DNA of 9,724 nucleotides from Gammaproteobacteria bacterium UBA6968 (GTDB lineage: Bacteria; Pseudomonadota; Gammaproteobacteria; Pseudomonadales; Azotimanducaceae), in assembly GCA_002450255.1 (NCBI GenBank), contig DJYW01000019.1, positions 3,405 to 13,128 on the forward strand, in the 5' to 3' direction. A program made the translations under genes and the position numbers. Shown here in pieces: positions 1 through 6,315 of the stretch. The stretch's first letter is position 1, and each line of letters starts with the position of its first letter. The notes under the pieces are model-generated. The model was not told where the DNA came from, made no database searches, and worked only from the letters and a program-made list of their open reading frames with translations.

Positions 1-437
1 CTCTATTGTTCGAGCTCTGTTGTTCGACTTCTATCGCTCGAGTTCTCTTCTTCACCCAAGCAGCCCGCGGCTGCAATCCGCCTCTTATTAGCCGGATTTT
101 ACACGCCCGCATCATTTTCAGATTGGCCGTACGTTCGTACCACCAGACGCTAAGGTTTTCGCCACAGATCAATTGCTCGATTAATCGATGCCCCTATTCG
201 CTGTTCCTGGTCGAGATCCCGCAGCAGAGACAACTGGCGCTGTTGGCTTTATTCGCTTGCGCTCTCATACGGTAGTCGATTGGACGATAGCCGGTTGATG
301 GCAATATGATGCGTCGCTGACAAGATTCCGTCATGCGATCAAGAGGTTGCCGGGTTCGACTCAGTTGCCTTCCCTTCGGTGCGAGGTAGCGGTGGATTAT
401 ACTGAGCGGGCAGACTCAGCGCTACCTTGGACGCGGC
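1..437. other. Gene-poor spacer downstream of dnaG (probable rpoD-side leader)
   Basis: No recognisable protein is encoded on either strand. An 89-codon plus-strand frame (6-275) has no ribosome-binding site, no domain-like pattern and is rich in Cys, Arg and Ser, which is typical of chance frames. A minus-strand frame opens at ATG 115 and runs off the left edge, also without a ribosome-binding site. In the Pseudomonas-type gene order, rpoD lies next on the minus strand, but its conserved N-terminal sequence is not visible here, so its start would be beyond the window. What is present: a degenerate run of roughly 14-15 nt units containing ttgttcga/cgctcgag (1-50), a palindrome-like GTACGTTCGTAC (129-140), a perfect 12-bp palindrome TCGATTAATCGA (177-188), and a bulged hairpin (385-426). 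No tRNA was found. Confidence 0.6.
385..426 (-). repeat. Bulged inverted repeat just downstream of dnaG
   Basis: GGTAGCG (385-391) is the exact reverse complement of CGCTACC (420-426), and the inner pair CTGAG (402-406) / CTCAG (415-419) is stacked next to it. The result is a 12-bp stem interrupted on one side by a 10-nt bulge (392-401) and closed by an 8-nt loop. It begins 11 nt after the dnaG stop codon. On the minus strand the bulge carries TATAAT (401-396), a perfect sigma-70 -10 hexamer, but no acceptable -35 box lies 15-19 bp upstream. No U-tract follows, so it is not a standard intrinsic terminator. In E. coli the dnaG-rpoD junction is a known mRNA processing site; a similar role here is only an inference. 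Confidence 0.45.
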
Positions 438-2294
438 TTACTCTTCGATTTTTTGGCCTCTCTTGCGCTGCAAGTTAGACCAGTACGCTTTAAGTTGCTC
501 CGGGCCGGCGCTCTCATCCAAAGCGCGCCGATCGGGGCTTCGAGTCAACTCTTCTTTAGCGGCAATTTGCAGTAATCGCTCGGTACAGTCGACAAAGCCA
601 GCCTTCAGTTCCGCTTGAGTCAGCTGTAGCGGGCGTTGTGCCGCCTGCAGCAGCAAATCCGCACCAACCTCTCCTTGCCAATGGACAAGAATCTCTTCTG
701 GATCAGCTTCAGGATTGGCCACAATGTACTGCACCAAGCCGATCAGCAACCGTGACTCGTCAGCGCCTAAACTGGCTAACGCCTGCCGTTGCGTGTCGTT
801 CAAACTAAACACCGCTTGCGGCAGCTTAATCAGATAATCGATCATTTGATCAGGCAAAGCGCGGACCCGGCGTTGCCGCCGTGGCGGCGCAACACCGGAC
901 TCCATGGGCATGCCAGAATTGGGGCGAAAGCCTGAATTAGGAGAAAAAGCTGACTCCGTAGCGCTTCGCGTCGCATCCAAAGCACTCGCTCGGAATCCGG
1001 TGCCGCGCCGGTTAGTTCCCGCCATGCGAGCAACCTGCTCTTGAAACAGGTCGCGCAGTATTCCGTCAGGCAACTTTTGCACATACGGTCGGGTCAGGCC
1101 CATAAACTTCGCCCTTCCGTCCAGCGACGCCAGATCCAAGCCATCGGACAGCTGGGTTAAGAGAAATTCCAGGCCCGGCGAAGCATTGCGCACAAAAGCC
1201 TCAAACTGCTCGCGGCCCTTGGTTCGAATAAACGAGTCCGGGTCTTCACCGTCTGGCAAAAAAACCAGCTTAAGTTGACGATTCTCATTGAGTGTCGGCA
1301 AGGCGTTTTCCAAAGCTTTCCAGGCCGCGGAACGGCCTGCACGGTCGCCATCAAAACAACACACCACTTCATCTGTGTAGCGGTAAAGTTTCCTAAAATG
1401 CGCTTCACCGGAAGCCGTGCCCAGTGTTGCCACAGCATTCAACACCCCATGTTGGGCCAGCGCTACAACGTCCATGTAGCCTTCGACGACAACAAGGCGA
1501 TCAATCTGCCGGAGTGCCTTACGCGCTTCATACAAACCGTAAAGTTCCTGGCCTTTCTGAAACACAGGGGTTTCCGGCGAGTTCAAATATTTGGGGCCTT
1601 CTTCCGCATTGATGGTCCGCCCTCCGAATCCGATCACACGGCCACGCGTATCGCGAATGGGAAACATAATGCGATGGCGAAAGCGGTCATAAACTCGGCC
1701 GCTGTCGTTTTTGGTCAATAGTCCGGCTGTCAACATCTTTTCTTCGCTTGGCGCTCCGGGTTGCTTGGCTAACGCCTCGCTAAGGTTTTGCCATCCTTGC
1801 GGCGCAAAACCAATGCCAAAATCTCGTGCAATCGTGCCTGTCAGACCGCGCCCTTTTAAATACTCGATGGCCTCGGTGGCCGCTCTCAACTGGCCACGAT
1901 AAAACCGTTCTGCCTGCTCCAAGACGGGAAACAAACCGTGATCCGGCTGGGCCGGCCCACGACCTTGTTCACGGGGCACGGCCAAACCCATTTGTTTAGC
2001 AAGTAGCTCGACCGCCTCGACAAACTCGAGACGCTCGTACTTCATAATGAAAGTCAGCGCAGTGCCACTTTCCTGACAACCGAAACAATGGAAAAACTGT
2101 TTGTCGGGACTGACCGAGAATGAAGGCGTTTTTTCATCATGAAAGGGGCACAAACCGGAATAGTTTTTGCCCTTCTTTTTTAGCGGAACACGGCCATCTA
2201 TGACGTCAACGATGTCCGCTCGATCAAGCAAATCATTGATAAAATGTTGGGGAATTCGGCCAGCCACTGTCTGCAGTTTTGTTACGCGGGGCAT
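438..2294 (-). CDS. dnaG: DNA primase DnaG
   Basis: Synthesises the short RNA primers used for leading-strand initiation and for Okazaki fragments, working with the DnaB helicase at the replication fork. At 618 aa it is close to the usual gammaproteobacterial length. Visible parts: an N-terminal CHC2 zinc-binding domain (C49, H52, C70, C73 within GLCPFH...FHCFGC), the RNA polymerase core, a TOPRIM fold with EGYMD (271-275) and the metal-binding DGDRAG (315-320), a low-complexity linker (about 428-477), and a helical C-terminal DnaB-interaction domain (about 478-618). The ATG at 2294 has only a weak TAGG upstream. A GTG at 2267 would give the more usual N-terminus (V)AGRIPQ, so the start is uncertain by nine codons. 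It lies 228 bp downstream of yqeY, as in Pseudomonas-type rpsU-yqeY-dnaG order. Confidence 0.98.
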   Translation of the reverse strand: MPRVTKLQTVAGRIPQHFINDLLDRADIVDVIDGRVPLKKKGKNYSGLCPFHDEKTPSFSVSPDKQFFHCFGCQESGTALTFIMKYERLEFVEAVELLAKQMGLAVPREQGRGPAQPDHGLFPVLEQAERFYRGQLRAATEAIEYLKGRGLTGTIARDFGIGFAPQGWQNLSEALAKQPGAPSEEKMLTAGLLTKNDSGRVYDRFRHRIMFPIRDTRGRVIGFGGRTINAEEGPKYLNSPETPVFQKGQELYGLYEARKALRQIDRLVVVEGYMDVVALAQHGVLNAVATLGTASGEAHFRKLYRYTDEVVCCFDGDRAGRSAAWKALENALPTLNENRQLKLVFLPDGEDPDSFIRTKGREQFEAFVRNASPGLEFLLTQLSDGLDLASLDGRAKFMGLTRPYVQKLPDGILRDLFQEQVARMAGTNRRGTGFRASALDATRSATESAFSPNSGFRPNSGMPMESGVAPPRRQRRVRALPDQMIDYLIKLPQAVFSLNDTQRQALASLGADESRLLIGLVQYIVANPEADPEEILVHWQGEVGADLLLQAAQRPLQLTQAELKAGFVDCTERLLQIAAKEELTRSPDRRALDESAGPEQLKAYWSNLQRKRGQKIEE

Positions 2295-2424
2295 CAGCCT
2301 ACCACGAGGCTTAGAAAATCGGCTATGGCCGCTTACTAAAATGAGCGTTTTCAGAACGGAAATTTTTATACTTCGGGCTACAACACTGACCTACGCTCAC
2401 GGCCAAATCCATCGATAAAAGAGC

Positions 2425-2526
2425 CTATTTTCCCAGGTCTTTTTCAGCAGGGGCTGCTTGCAAAAGGGGCCGCATGTCAGCCGAATAGCTCGCCAGTAGA
2501 GCGTCTGCAAAGCAGAGTGCCCTCAA
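2425..2526 (-). CDS. Possible 33-aa small ORF overlapping the yqeY stop (speculative)
   Basis: A minus-strand frame opens with TTG at 2526, sharing the bases TTGA with the yqeY stop codon, and runs 33 codons to TAG at 2427-2425. The predicted peptide has an aliphatic, Ala/Leu-rich first half and a charged C-terminal part (EKDLGK); I do not recognise it. An internal ATG (codon 18) could instead start a 16-residue peptide. The overlapping stop/start is the geometry used for translational coupling, but no Shine-Dalgarno sequence is visible and TTG is a weak start. A weak stem (aggtc 2435-2439 with gagcct 2421-2426, one bulged base) followed by TTTT on the minus strand comes directly after it, so the segment could equally be only the 3' end of the yqeY transcript. 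Confidence 0.15.
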   Translation of the reverse strand: MRALCFADALLASYSADMRPLLQAAPAEKDLGK

Positions 2527-2969
2527 CTAAAATGCTGTTTGACTATAGCGCTCGCCTTACCCATATCGATACGGCCTTCGCCTTTAGCCTTCAAAAGGCC
2601 CATCACTTTACCCATATCCTGCATACCCGTAGCACCAGATTCGGCAACAATGTCTGCGACAAACTGGGCCAGCTCTTCGGCATCCATTTGCTGCGGTAAA
2701 AAACCCTGAATCACCTCGGTTTCGTACTGTTCTATCTTGGCCAAATCTTCGCGGCCGGCATCTTGATATTGCGATAAAGCATCCTGTCGCTGTTTGAGCA
2801 TTTTGGTAAGAATGGTCATGACATCAGCATCACTCAAGTCACGACGTTCGTCGACTTCGACTCGCTTCAGCTCAGCATTTACCATCCGCAGCGTTGCCAC
2901 TCGTTCTTTGTCACGAGCCCGCATGGCTTGCTTAGTCGCATCAGTAATCGCAGTTTTCATCTCTGACAT
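2523..2969 (-). CDS. yqeY: GatB/YqeY domain protein
   Basis: A 148-aa, mostly helical, charged protein of the YqeY family. The family is related to the tail domain of GatB, the tRNA-dependent amidotransferase subunit, but stand-alone members lack the catalytic part and their role is not settled; tRNA binding has been proposed from the GatB similarity. Typical family features are the N-terminal ITDATKQAMRARDKERVATLRM (residues 8-29, described here by its helix pattern), the central KQRQDALSQYQDAGREDL-type helix (about 59-75), the QYETEVI..FLP motif (81-92) and the C-terminal GMQDMGKVMGLLK (115-127). The ATG at 2969 is used; a second ATG at codon 4 is possible, and neither has a strong ribosome-binding site. 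It lies 324 bp after rpsU and 228 bp before dnaG, the order seen in pseudomonads. Confidence 0.93.
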   Translation of the reverse strand: MSEMKTAITDATKQAMRARDKERVATLRMVNAELKRVEVDERRDLSDADVMTILTKMLKQRQDALSQYQDAGREDLAKIEQYETEVIQGFLPQQMDAEELAQFVADIVAESGATGMQDMGKVMGLLKAKGEGRIDMGKASAIVKQHFS

Positions 2970-3183
2970 GGTGTGGTCCGTTCTCGCAAGTTATGGATGT
3001 GATTAGGTTAGCTCGCTGATGAGCTGGCGCCTAGACGGAAATCACGCGCTGTTCTCCGCTTCCGGCGTGTGCATACGCAAAGCGTCGTCGCCAGGCTATG
3101 CTTAGTACTGCGAGAAGGGGTAGTCAATCAAGGGATATACGATCGAACAGCCAGATAGGTGATGCTTCGGGAATCAGGTGGGG

Positions 3184-3239
3184 AGACGGTTGCGATACCC
3201 TGGGTGTCGCTGACGGGCTTTATAATTTGATCGCCGTCT
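3184..3239. repeat. Nested and competing inverted repeats in the rpsU-yqeY spacer
   Basis: AGACGGttgCGAT (3184-3196) is complementary to ATCGCCGTCT (3230-3239) apart from a 3-nt bulge. Inside it, GCGATACC (3192-3199) pairs with GGTGTCGC (3203-3210) around a 3-nt loop, with one G-U pair on the plus strand and one A/C mismatch on the minus strand. The bases CGAT (3193-3196) are used by both pairings, so the inner hairpin and the full outer helix exclude one another over that segment, while the outer six pairs (AGACGG/CCGTCT) can coexist with the inner hairpin. Neither strand has a U-tract directly after it. Confidence 0.4.
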
Positions 3240-3252
3240 GCATCTGCTGTTG

Positions 3253-3278
3253 AGCGCCGCGGACAAGGCAACGGCGCT
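3253..3278 (-). repeat. 7-bp GC-rich hairpin just after rpsU
   Basis: AGCGCCG (3253-3259) pairs perfectly with CGGCGCT (3272-3278) around a 12-nt loop. On the rpsU transcript it begins 15 nt after the stop codon. It could stabilise the 3' end of an rpsU mRNA or act as a Rho-dependent or weak terminator. A U-tract precedes it (TTTT, minus strand) but none follows, so it does not meet the intrinsic terminator pattern. Confidence 0.4.
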
Positions 3279-3293
3279 AAAACGCGGCTAGAT

Positions 3294-3509
3294 CTAGTAC
3301 GACCGCTCGAATTTTCGTGCTTCGCGCTGCACTTTTTTAGCGTGGCGCTTCACTGCCGCAGCCGCTTTGCGCTTGCGAACTGAGGTCGGCTTTTCGTAAA
3401 ACTCACGTCGACGTACTTCCGATAAGACGCCCGCCTTTTCGCAAGAACGCTTGAATCGGCGTAGGGCTACGTCGAATGGCTCGTTCTCTTTTACTCTTAC
3501 GTGTGGCAT
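3294..3509 (-). CDS. rpsU: 30S ribosomal protein S21
   Basis: A 71-aa, very basic protein of the small ribosomal subunit, bound near the 16S rRNA 3' end and needed for efficient initiation on many mRNAs. The length equals that of E. coli S21 and the sequence is nearly the same over [20 protein letters not shown] (residues 8-27) and [12 protein letters not shown] (31-42). It ends in a Lys/Arg-rich tail. The frame is open for 19 more codons upstream, but the ATG at 3509 gives the canonical [13 protein letters not shown] start and has a good ribosome-binding site (GGTGAAG, about 5 nt before the ATG). It is transcribed away from tsaD and is the first gene of the rpsU-yqeY-dnaG set. Confidence 0.98.
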   Translation of the reverse strand: MPHVRVKENEPFDVALRRFKRSCEKAGVLSEVRRREFYEKPTSVRKRKAAAAVKRHAKKVQREARKFERSY

Positions 3510-3537
3510 TGCTTCACCAGCATTTTTCGGGGCGTGA

Positions 3538-3566
3538 AGTCTACACATTGGGCCGGAAAGCAGCAA
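3538..3566 (-). promoter_or_regulatory. Candidate sigma-70 promoter for rpsU
   Basis: On the minus strand, TTGCTG (3566-3561) and TAGACT (3543-3538) are separated by exactly 17 bp, placing the start about 20-25 nt before the rpsU ATG. The base run after the -10 box is GC-rich (CACGCCCC), as in many stringently controlled ribosomal-protein promoters; the control itself is inference. The match is 3/6 and 4/6 to consensus. It lies inside the 170-bp divergent region shared with tsaD, whose own candidate -10 is TATGCT (3641-3646, plus strand) with only a poor -35. Confidence 0.45.
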
Positions 3567-3679
3567 GTGTCGTCAACGCAGACAAACCCTGGCACGAAAC
3601 TGCGGGATCCAGTTTTCTTTTCCCTCTATTTCTTTCCCGCTATGCTCTGCGCCCCTAATTGCAAAAACAGCGTCACTTT

Positions 3680-4681
3680 ATGTTGGTTCTCGGCATTGAA
3701 ACTTCGTGTGATGAGACTGGTTTGGCTTTGTACGACAGCGATGCGGGTTTACTCGGACAAGTGCTGCATAGTCAAATTGATCTACACGCAGACTACGGCG
3801 GCGTGGTCCCGGAACTTGCGTCGCGAGATCATATCCGCAAAGTTGTGCCGCTGACCGAGGCGCTGCTCAAAGAGGCGGGCCTGGCGCTTAACGACCTAGA
3901 TGGCGTGGCGTATACCGCCGGGCCTGGGCTGATGGGCGCTCTACTGGTCGGCGCTACCTACGGCCGTACGCTGGCCTGGTCATTGAACATTCCCGCAGTC
4001 GCGGTCCACCATATGGAAGCACATATTCTCGCTCCCATGATCGACGCGAATTCACCGCCACTGCCGTTTTTGGCGCTGCTGGTTTCTGGCGGCCATACCC
4101 AGTTGGTTCACGTTAAAGCGTTTGGCGACTACAACATTATCGGCGAATCCGTAGATGATGCTGCTGGCGAGGCGTTTGATAAAACCGCTCAATTGCTAGA
4201 TCTAGGTTATCCGGGCGGGCCTAGGATCGCCCAAGCTGCTCTGGTCGGCGATCCAACTCGGTTCCGATTTCCTCGGCCGATGACCGATCGCCCCGGCTTA
4301 GATTTCAGTTTCAGCGGCCTAAAAACCTTCGCCTTAAATACCATACAGGCCAACCAGCCCCTGACGCGTCAAGACATAGCCGACATTGCTATCGCATTCG
4401 AACTCGCAGTCGTCGATACCCTCAAAATCAAGTGCTCGCGCGCTTTACGCGAAACCGGCGCAAAAGATCTGGTCATTGCCGGCGGGGTAAGCGCGAATCG
4501 ACGCCTCCGCGCAACTCTGGAAGCCGACTTAGACGCAACCGTACATTATGCGCCACAAGCATTGTGCACAGACAATGGGGCCATGATCGCCTACGCTGGC
4601 TGCCAGCGTCTGCAAGCCGGCGAGCGTGCGCCTTTGCGCATCGATACACGCGCCCGTTGGCCCCTTACCGAACTCGCTTAA
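3680..4681 (+). CDS. tsaD: tRNA N6-adenosine threonylcarbamoyltransferase TsaD
   Basis: Transfers the threonylcarbamoyl group from threonylcarbamoyl-adenylate to A37 of ANN-decoding tRNAs (t6A), acting in the cytoplasm with TsaB and TsaE. At 333 aa it is close to the E. coli protein (337). It shows the ASKHA-fold signature GIETSCDET (5-13), the metal-binding HHMEAH (H111, H115) with D298 in TDNGAM, the SGGHTQL segment (136-142), FSFSGLKT (209-216) and AGGVSANR (267-274). The frame is open upstream to a TTG at 3659, but the ATG at 3680 gives the family start [14 protein letters not shown]. No clear Shine-Dalgarno sequence precedes it. It is divergent from rpsU and leads a two-gene unit with folB, 27 bp downstream. 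Confidence 0.98.
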   Translation: MLVLGIETSCDETGLALYDSDAGLLGQVLHSQIDLHADYGGVVPELASRDHIRKVVPLTEALLKEAGLALNDLDGVAYTAGPGLMGALLVGATYGRTLAWSLNIPAVAVHHMEAHILAPMIDANSPPLPFLALLVSGGHTQLVHVKAFGDYNIIGESVDDAAGEAFDKTAQLLDLGYPGGPRIAQAALVGDPTRFRFPRPMTDRPGLDFSFSGLKTFALNTIQANQPLTRQDIADIAIAFELAVVDTLKIKCSRALRETGAKDLVIAGGVSANRRLRATLEADLDATVHYAPQALCTDNGAMIAYAGCQRLQAGERAPLRIDTRARWPLTELA

Positions 4682-4708
4682 CGACCACATAACTAGCTAG
4701 GCCGTCAT

Positions 4709-5074
4709 ATGTCCGACAAAATTTGTATTCGTGAACTTCGCGTTGACGCCATCCTAGGTGTGTTGCCACACGAGCGTGAGATCCCCCAGCCGGTGATTAT
4801 CTCAGTCGAAGTCGAGATCGATACGCGCCGTGCCGCGGCCACCAAAGAACTCACCGACACGCTCGACTATGCTGCGCTCGCAACCAAAATGAGCGAGCAA
4901 ACCATCGCTGGACGTTACCTGCTTATAGAAACCCTTGCTGAAGACTTGGCGCGGCTATGTTTCGATCACCCGGCGGCCAGCGGCGCGCGTATTAGCGTTG
5001 AAAAGCCACACGCTGTGTTGGACGCTCAAGCTGTCGGCATCCATATCTATCGCGAGCGCGAGGCGTTTTCTTAG
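4709..5074 (+). CDS. folB: Dihydroneopterin aldolase FolB
   Basis: Cleaves 7,8-dihydroneopterin to 6-hydroxymethyl-7,8-dihydropterin and glycolaldehyde in folate synthesis, and can epimerise the substrate. It forms a ring-shaped oligomer. The 121-aa length is normal. Features: GVLPHERE (17-24) with the conserved Glu E22, the LDYAAL segment with Y54, ETLAEDLA (74-81), and VEKPHA with the catalytic-type K99, all at expected places. The ATG at 4709 follows tsaD by 27 bp, with only a weak TAGG upstream, so it is probably co-transcribed with tsaD. Neither plsY nor folK, which flank folB in some relatives, is present here. Confidence 0.96.
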   Translation: MSDKICIRELRVDAILGVLPHEREIPQPVIISVEVEIDTRRAAATKELTDTLDYAALATKMSEQTIAGRYLLIETLAEDLARLCFDHPAASGARISVEKPHAVLDAQAVGIHIYREREAFS

Positions 5075-5098
5075 GCCTTAGCCTGCGGTACCTTTTTT
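5072..5098 (+). terminator. Weak intrinsic terminator-like structure after folB
   Basis: AGGCC (5073-5077) can pair with GG-ta-CCT (5087-5093, two bulged bases) around a 9-nt loop, directly followed by a run of T ending at 5098. An alternative short stem is AGGC/GCCT (5073-5076 with 5081-5084). The structure overlaps the folB stop codon and lies between the convergent folB and cca genes, where a terminator is expected. The stem is short, so confidence is limited. Confidence 0.35.
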
Positions 5099-5125
5099 GC
5101 AAAGATCCGAGAGATGCACCGAGCA

Positions 5126-6214
5126 TTAGCTAGGACCAATCGATATTTCTTTTAGCAGTCTATGCAGCGCGTCACGACGCAGTTGCTGCAACGCATTGCC
5201 ATACGCCTCGCCTTCGAGACCATGCGCCGCTGGCAACCGAACCTGTTTAATCTCGTCCACCATACGGGGCAAGTTGGCTTTCAGCACATCACGCTGGGTC
5301 GGATTCGCGATCAGCGCAACCAACCGATTCAGCCGCTCGGTGTCATGTACCGCGGCGGTTGCATTTAGCGCCGCGTAAACGGCCTCGACAGCAACCTCTG
5401 GAAACGCGAGTAAGACCGGCGCGTAAAGCTGTCTATCACTGGCCAGCTGCTGCCAAGCCTTTGGCACTCGCAAACGAGCGGTTAAGGCTTGCAACTGCTC
5501 CGCATCTAGCGAAAGCCAGGCAAATCGTGCCGCAGCCGTCGGCTGATCGACCGGCACCAGCGCACCCAGCAACTCGGGCAACCAATCGGTTAAACCACCG
5601 CATTCTTCCAAGACATCAATGAAGCGCTGTGGCGCTACCGCAGCCAGGGCTTTCGCGCATTCCTGCCAGACTCGCTCAGCCGAGAGTGTGCGCAGCTCCC
5701 CGCTGGCGCACATCTCCTGAAGCAATCTCTGTGTAGCCTCCGCGACACTGAATTCCGGTAGCTGCGCTGCAAAGCGGGCGACTCGAAACACGCGCAGCGG
5801 GTCTTCCACAAAGGCCTCGGAGACATGCCGAAGAACTCGCCGCTGCAGATCTTCGCGGCCGCCATAGGGGTCTATGATTACGCCATCCGCATCCTGCGCC
5901 ATGGCATTCACAGTGAGATCGCGGCGCGCCAAATCCGCTTCAAGGGTAACCTCTGGACTGGCATGCACTGCAAATCCCCGGTGACCTTGCCCGTGCTTAC
6001 GCTCAGTTCTCGCGAGCGCGTACTCTTCCTTGCTTTGCGGATGTAAAAAGACCGGAAAATCTTGGCCGACCTGATGAAAACCCAGGTCCAGCATGGTTGC
6101 AGGAGTAGTCCCTACCACCACCCAATCCTTATCAACAACAGCGCGACCGAGCAGTGTGTCGCGCACCGCACCGCCTACGAGATAAGTTTGCAAAGCATGT
6201 TTAGCATCGACCAT
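5126..6214 (-). CDS. cca: CCA-adding tRNA nucleotidyltransferase (short form, no HD domain)
   Basis: Adds or repairs the 3'-terminal CCA of tRNAs without a nucleic-acid template, using CTP and ATP. From ATG 6214 the protein is 362 aa. It has the class II nucleotidyltransferase head: LVGGAVRD (12-19), the two catalytic carboxylates of VDKDW (D28, D30), FPVFLHP (53-59), RRDLTVNA (98-105), IDPYGG (114-119) and EDPLR (137-141), which is the nucleotide-selecting EDxxR motif. The E. coli enzyme continues into an HD phosphohydrolase domain (HDLGKG, HHGHGP); here those motifs are absent, matching the 'type 2' Cca subfamily of Pseudomonas-like bacteria. The start is uncertain: the frame extends to TTG 6250, and TTG 6193 would give the usual [12 protein letters not shown]. 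None has a good ribosome-binding site. Confidence 0.96.
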   Translation of the reverse strand: MVDAKHALQTYLVGGAVRDTLLGRAVVDKDWVVVGTTPATMLDLGFHQVGQDFPVFLHPQSKEEYALARTERKHGQGHRGFAVHASPEVTLEADLARRDLTVNAMAQDADGVIIDPYGGREDLQRRVLRHVSEAFVEDPLRVFRVARFAAQLPEFSVAEATQRLLQEMCASGELRTLSAERVWQECAKALAAVAPQRFIDVLEECGGLTDWLPELLGALVPVDQPTAAARFAWLSLDAEQLQALTARLRVPKAWQQLASDRQLYAPVLLAFPEVAVEAVYAALNATAAVHDTERLNRLVALIANPTQRDVLKANLPRMVDEIKQVRLPAAHGLEGEAYGNALQQLRRDALHRLLKEISIGPS

Positions 6215-6264
6215 GGCTGCAGTGTAGAAAGCAAGATCTATCCTGGGCAAGAAACAATTTCGCC

Positions 6265-6302
6265 GCCGCAGCCATTAACGCGACAGCAACCGCCGCTGCG
6301 GC
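6265..6302 (-). repeat. 8-bp inverted repeat between apaH and cca
   Basis: GCCGCAGC (6265-6272) is the exact reverse complement of GCTGCGGC (6295-6302), with a 22-nt loop. It lies in the 101-bp gap after the apaH stop. On the minus strand it is followed by GGCGAAATTGTTTCTTG, which is only partly U-rich, so partial termination or mRNA end protection between apaH and cca is possible but not shown. Confidence 0.35.
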
Positions 6303-6315
6303 ATCACAAACGCTT

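Larger units (their letters stand above)
2970..3293. other. 324-bp rpsU-yqeY spacer with several possible hairpins
   Basis: No coding frame of note is present on either strand. The spacer holds a 7-bp inverted repeat close to the rpsU stop (3253-3278), a compound inverted-repeat region (3184-3239), and a smaller stem (AGCTC 3010-3014 / GAGCT 3021-3025; on the plus strand two further G-U pairs and one G-C pair extend it to 8 bp). A weak minus-strand promoter candidate for yqeY is TTGATT with TACTAA 18 bp downstream, at about 3103-3133. The related E. coli rpsU-dnaG spacer contains a terminator that lowers dnaG expression relative to rpsU. A comparable attenuating role here is inference, since none of these hairpins is followed by a clear U-tract. 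Confidence 0.5.

Noticed and set aside
1..115. Minus-strand frame from ATG 115 running off the left edge, possibly the start of rpoD
   Set aside because: No ribosome-binding site and no resemblance to the conserved RpoD N-terminus; the frame is only 38 codons in the window.
6..275. 89-codon plus-strand frame
   Set aside because: No ribosome-binding site, no recognisable domain, and a composition typical of a chance frame in spacer DNA.
340..365. tRNA-like T-loop (GGGTTCGACTC)
   Set aside because: The flanking bases do not pair as a T-stem beyond one base pair, and no acceptor, D or anticodon stem could be found around it on either strand.
3221..3226. Perfect TATAAT on the plus strand in the rpsU-yqeY spacer
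   Set aside because: No -35-like hexamer at 15-19 bp upstream and no plus-strand gene follows for over 400 bp.
3288..3297. CTAGATCTAG palindrome at the rpsU stop, also at 4196-4205 inside tsaD
   Set aside because: One copy is within conserved coding sequence, so the recurrence is best explained by chance.
3510..3566. 19-codon N-terminal extension of rpsU
   Set aside because: S21 is 70-71 aa in this group, a good ribosome-binding site sits before the ATG at 3509, and the extension overlaps the likely promoter.
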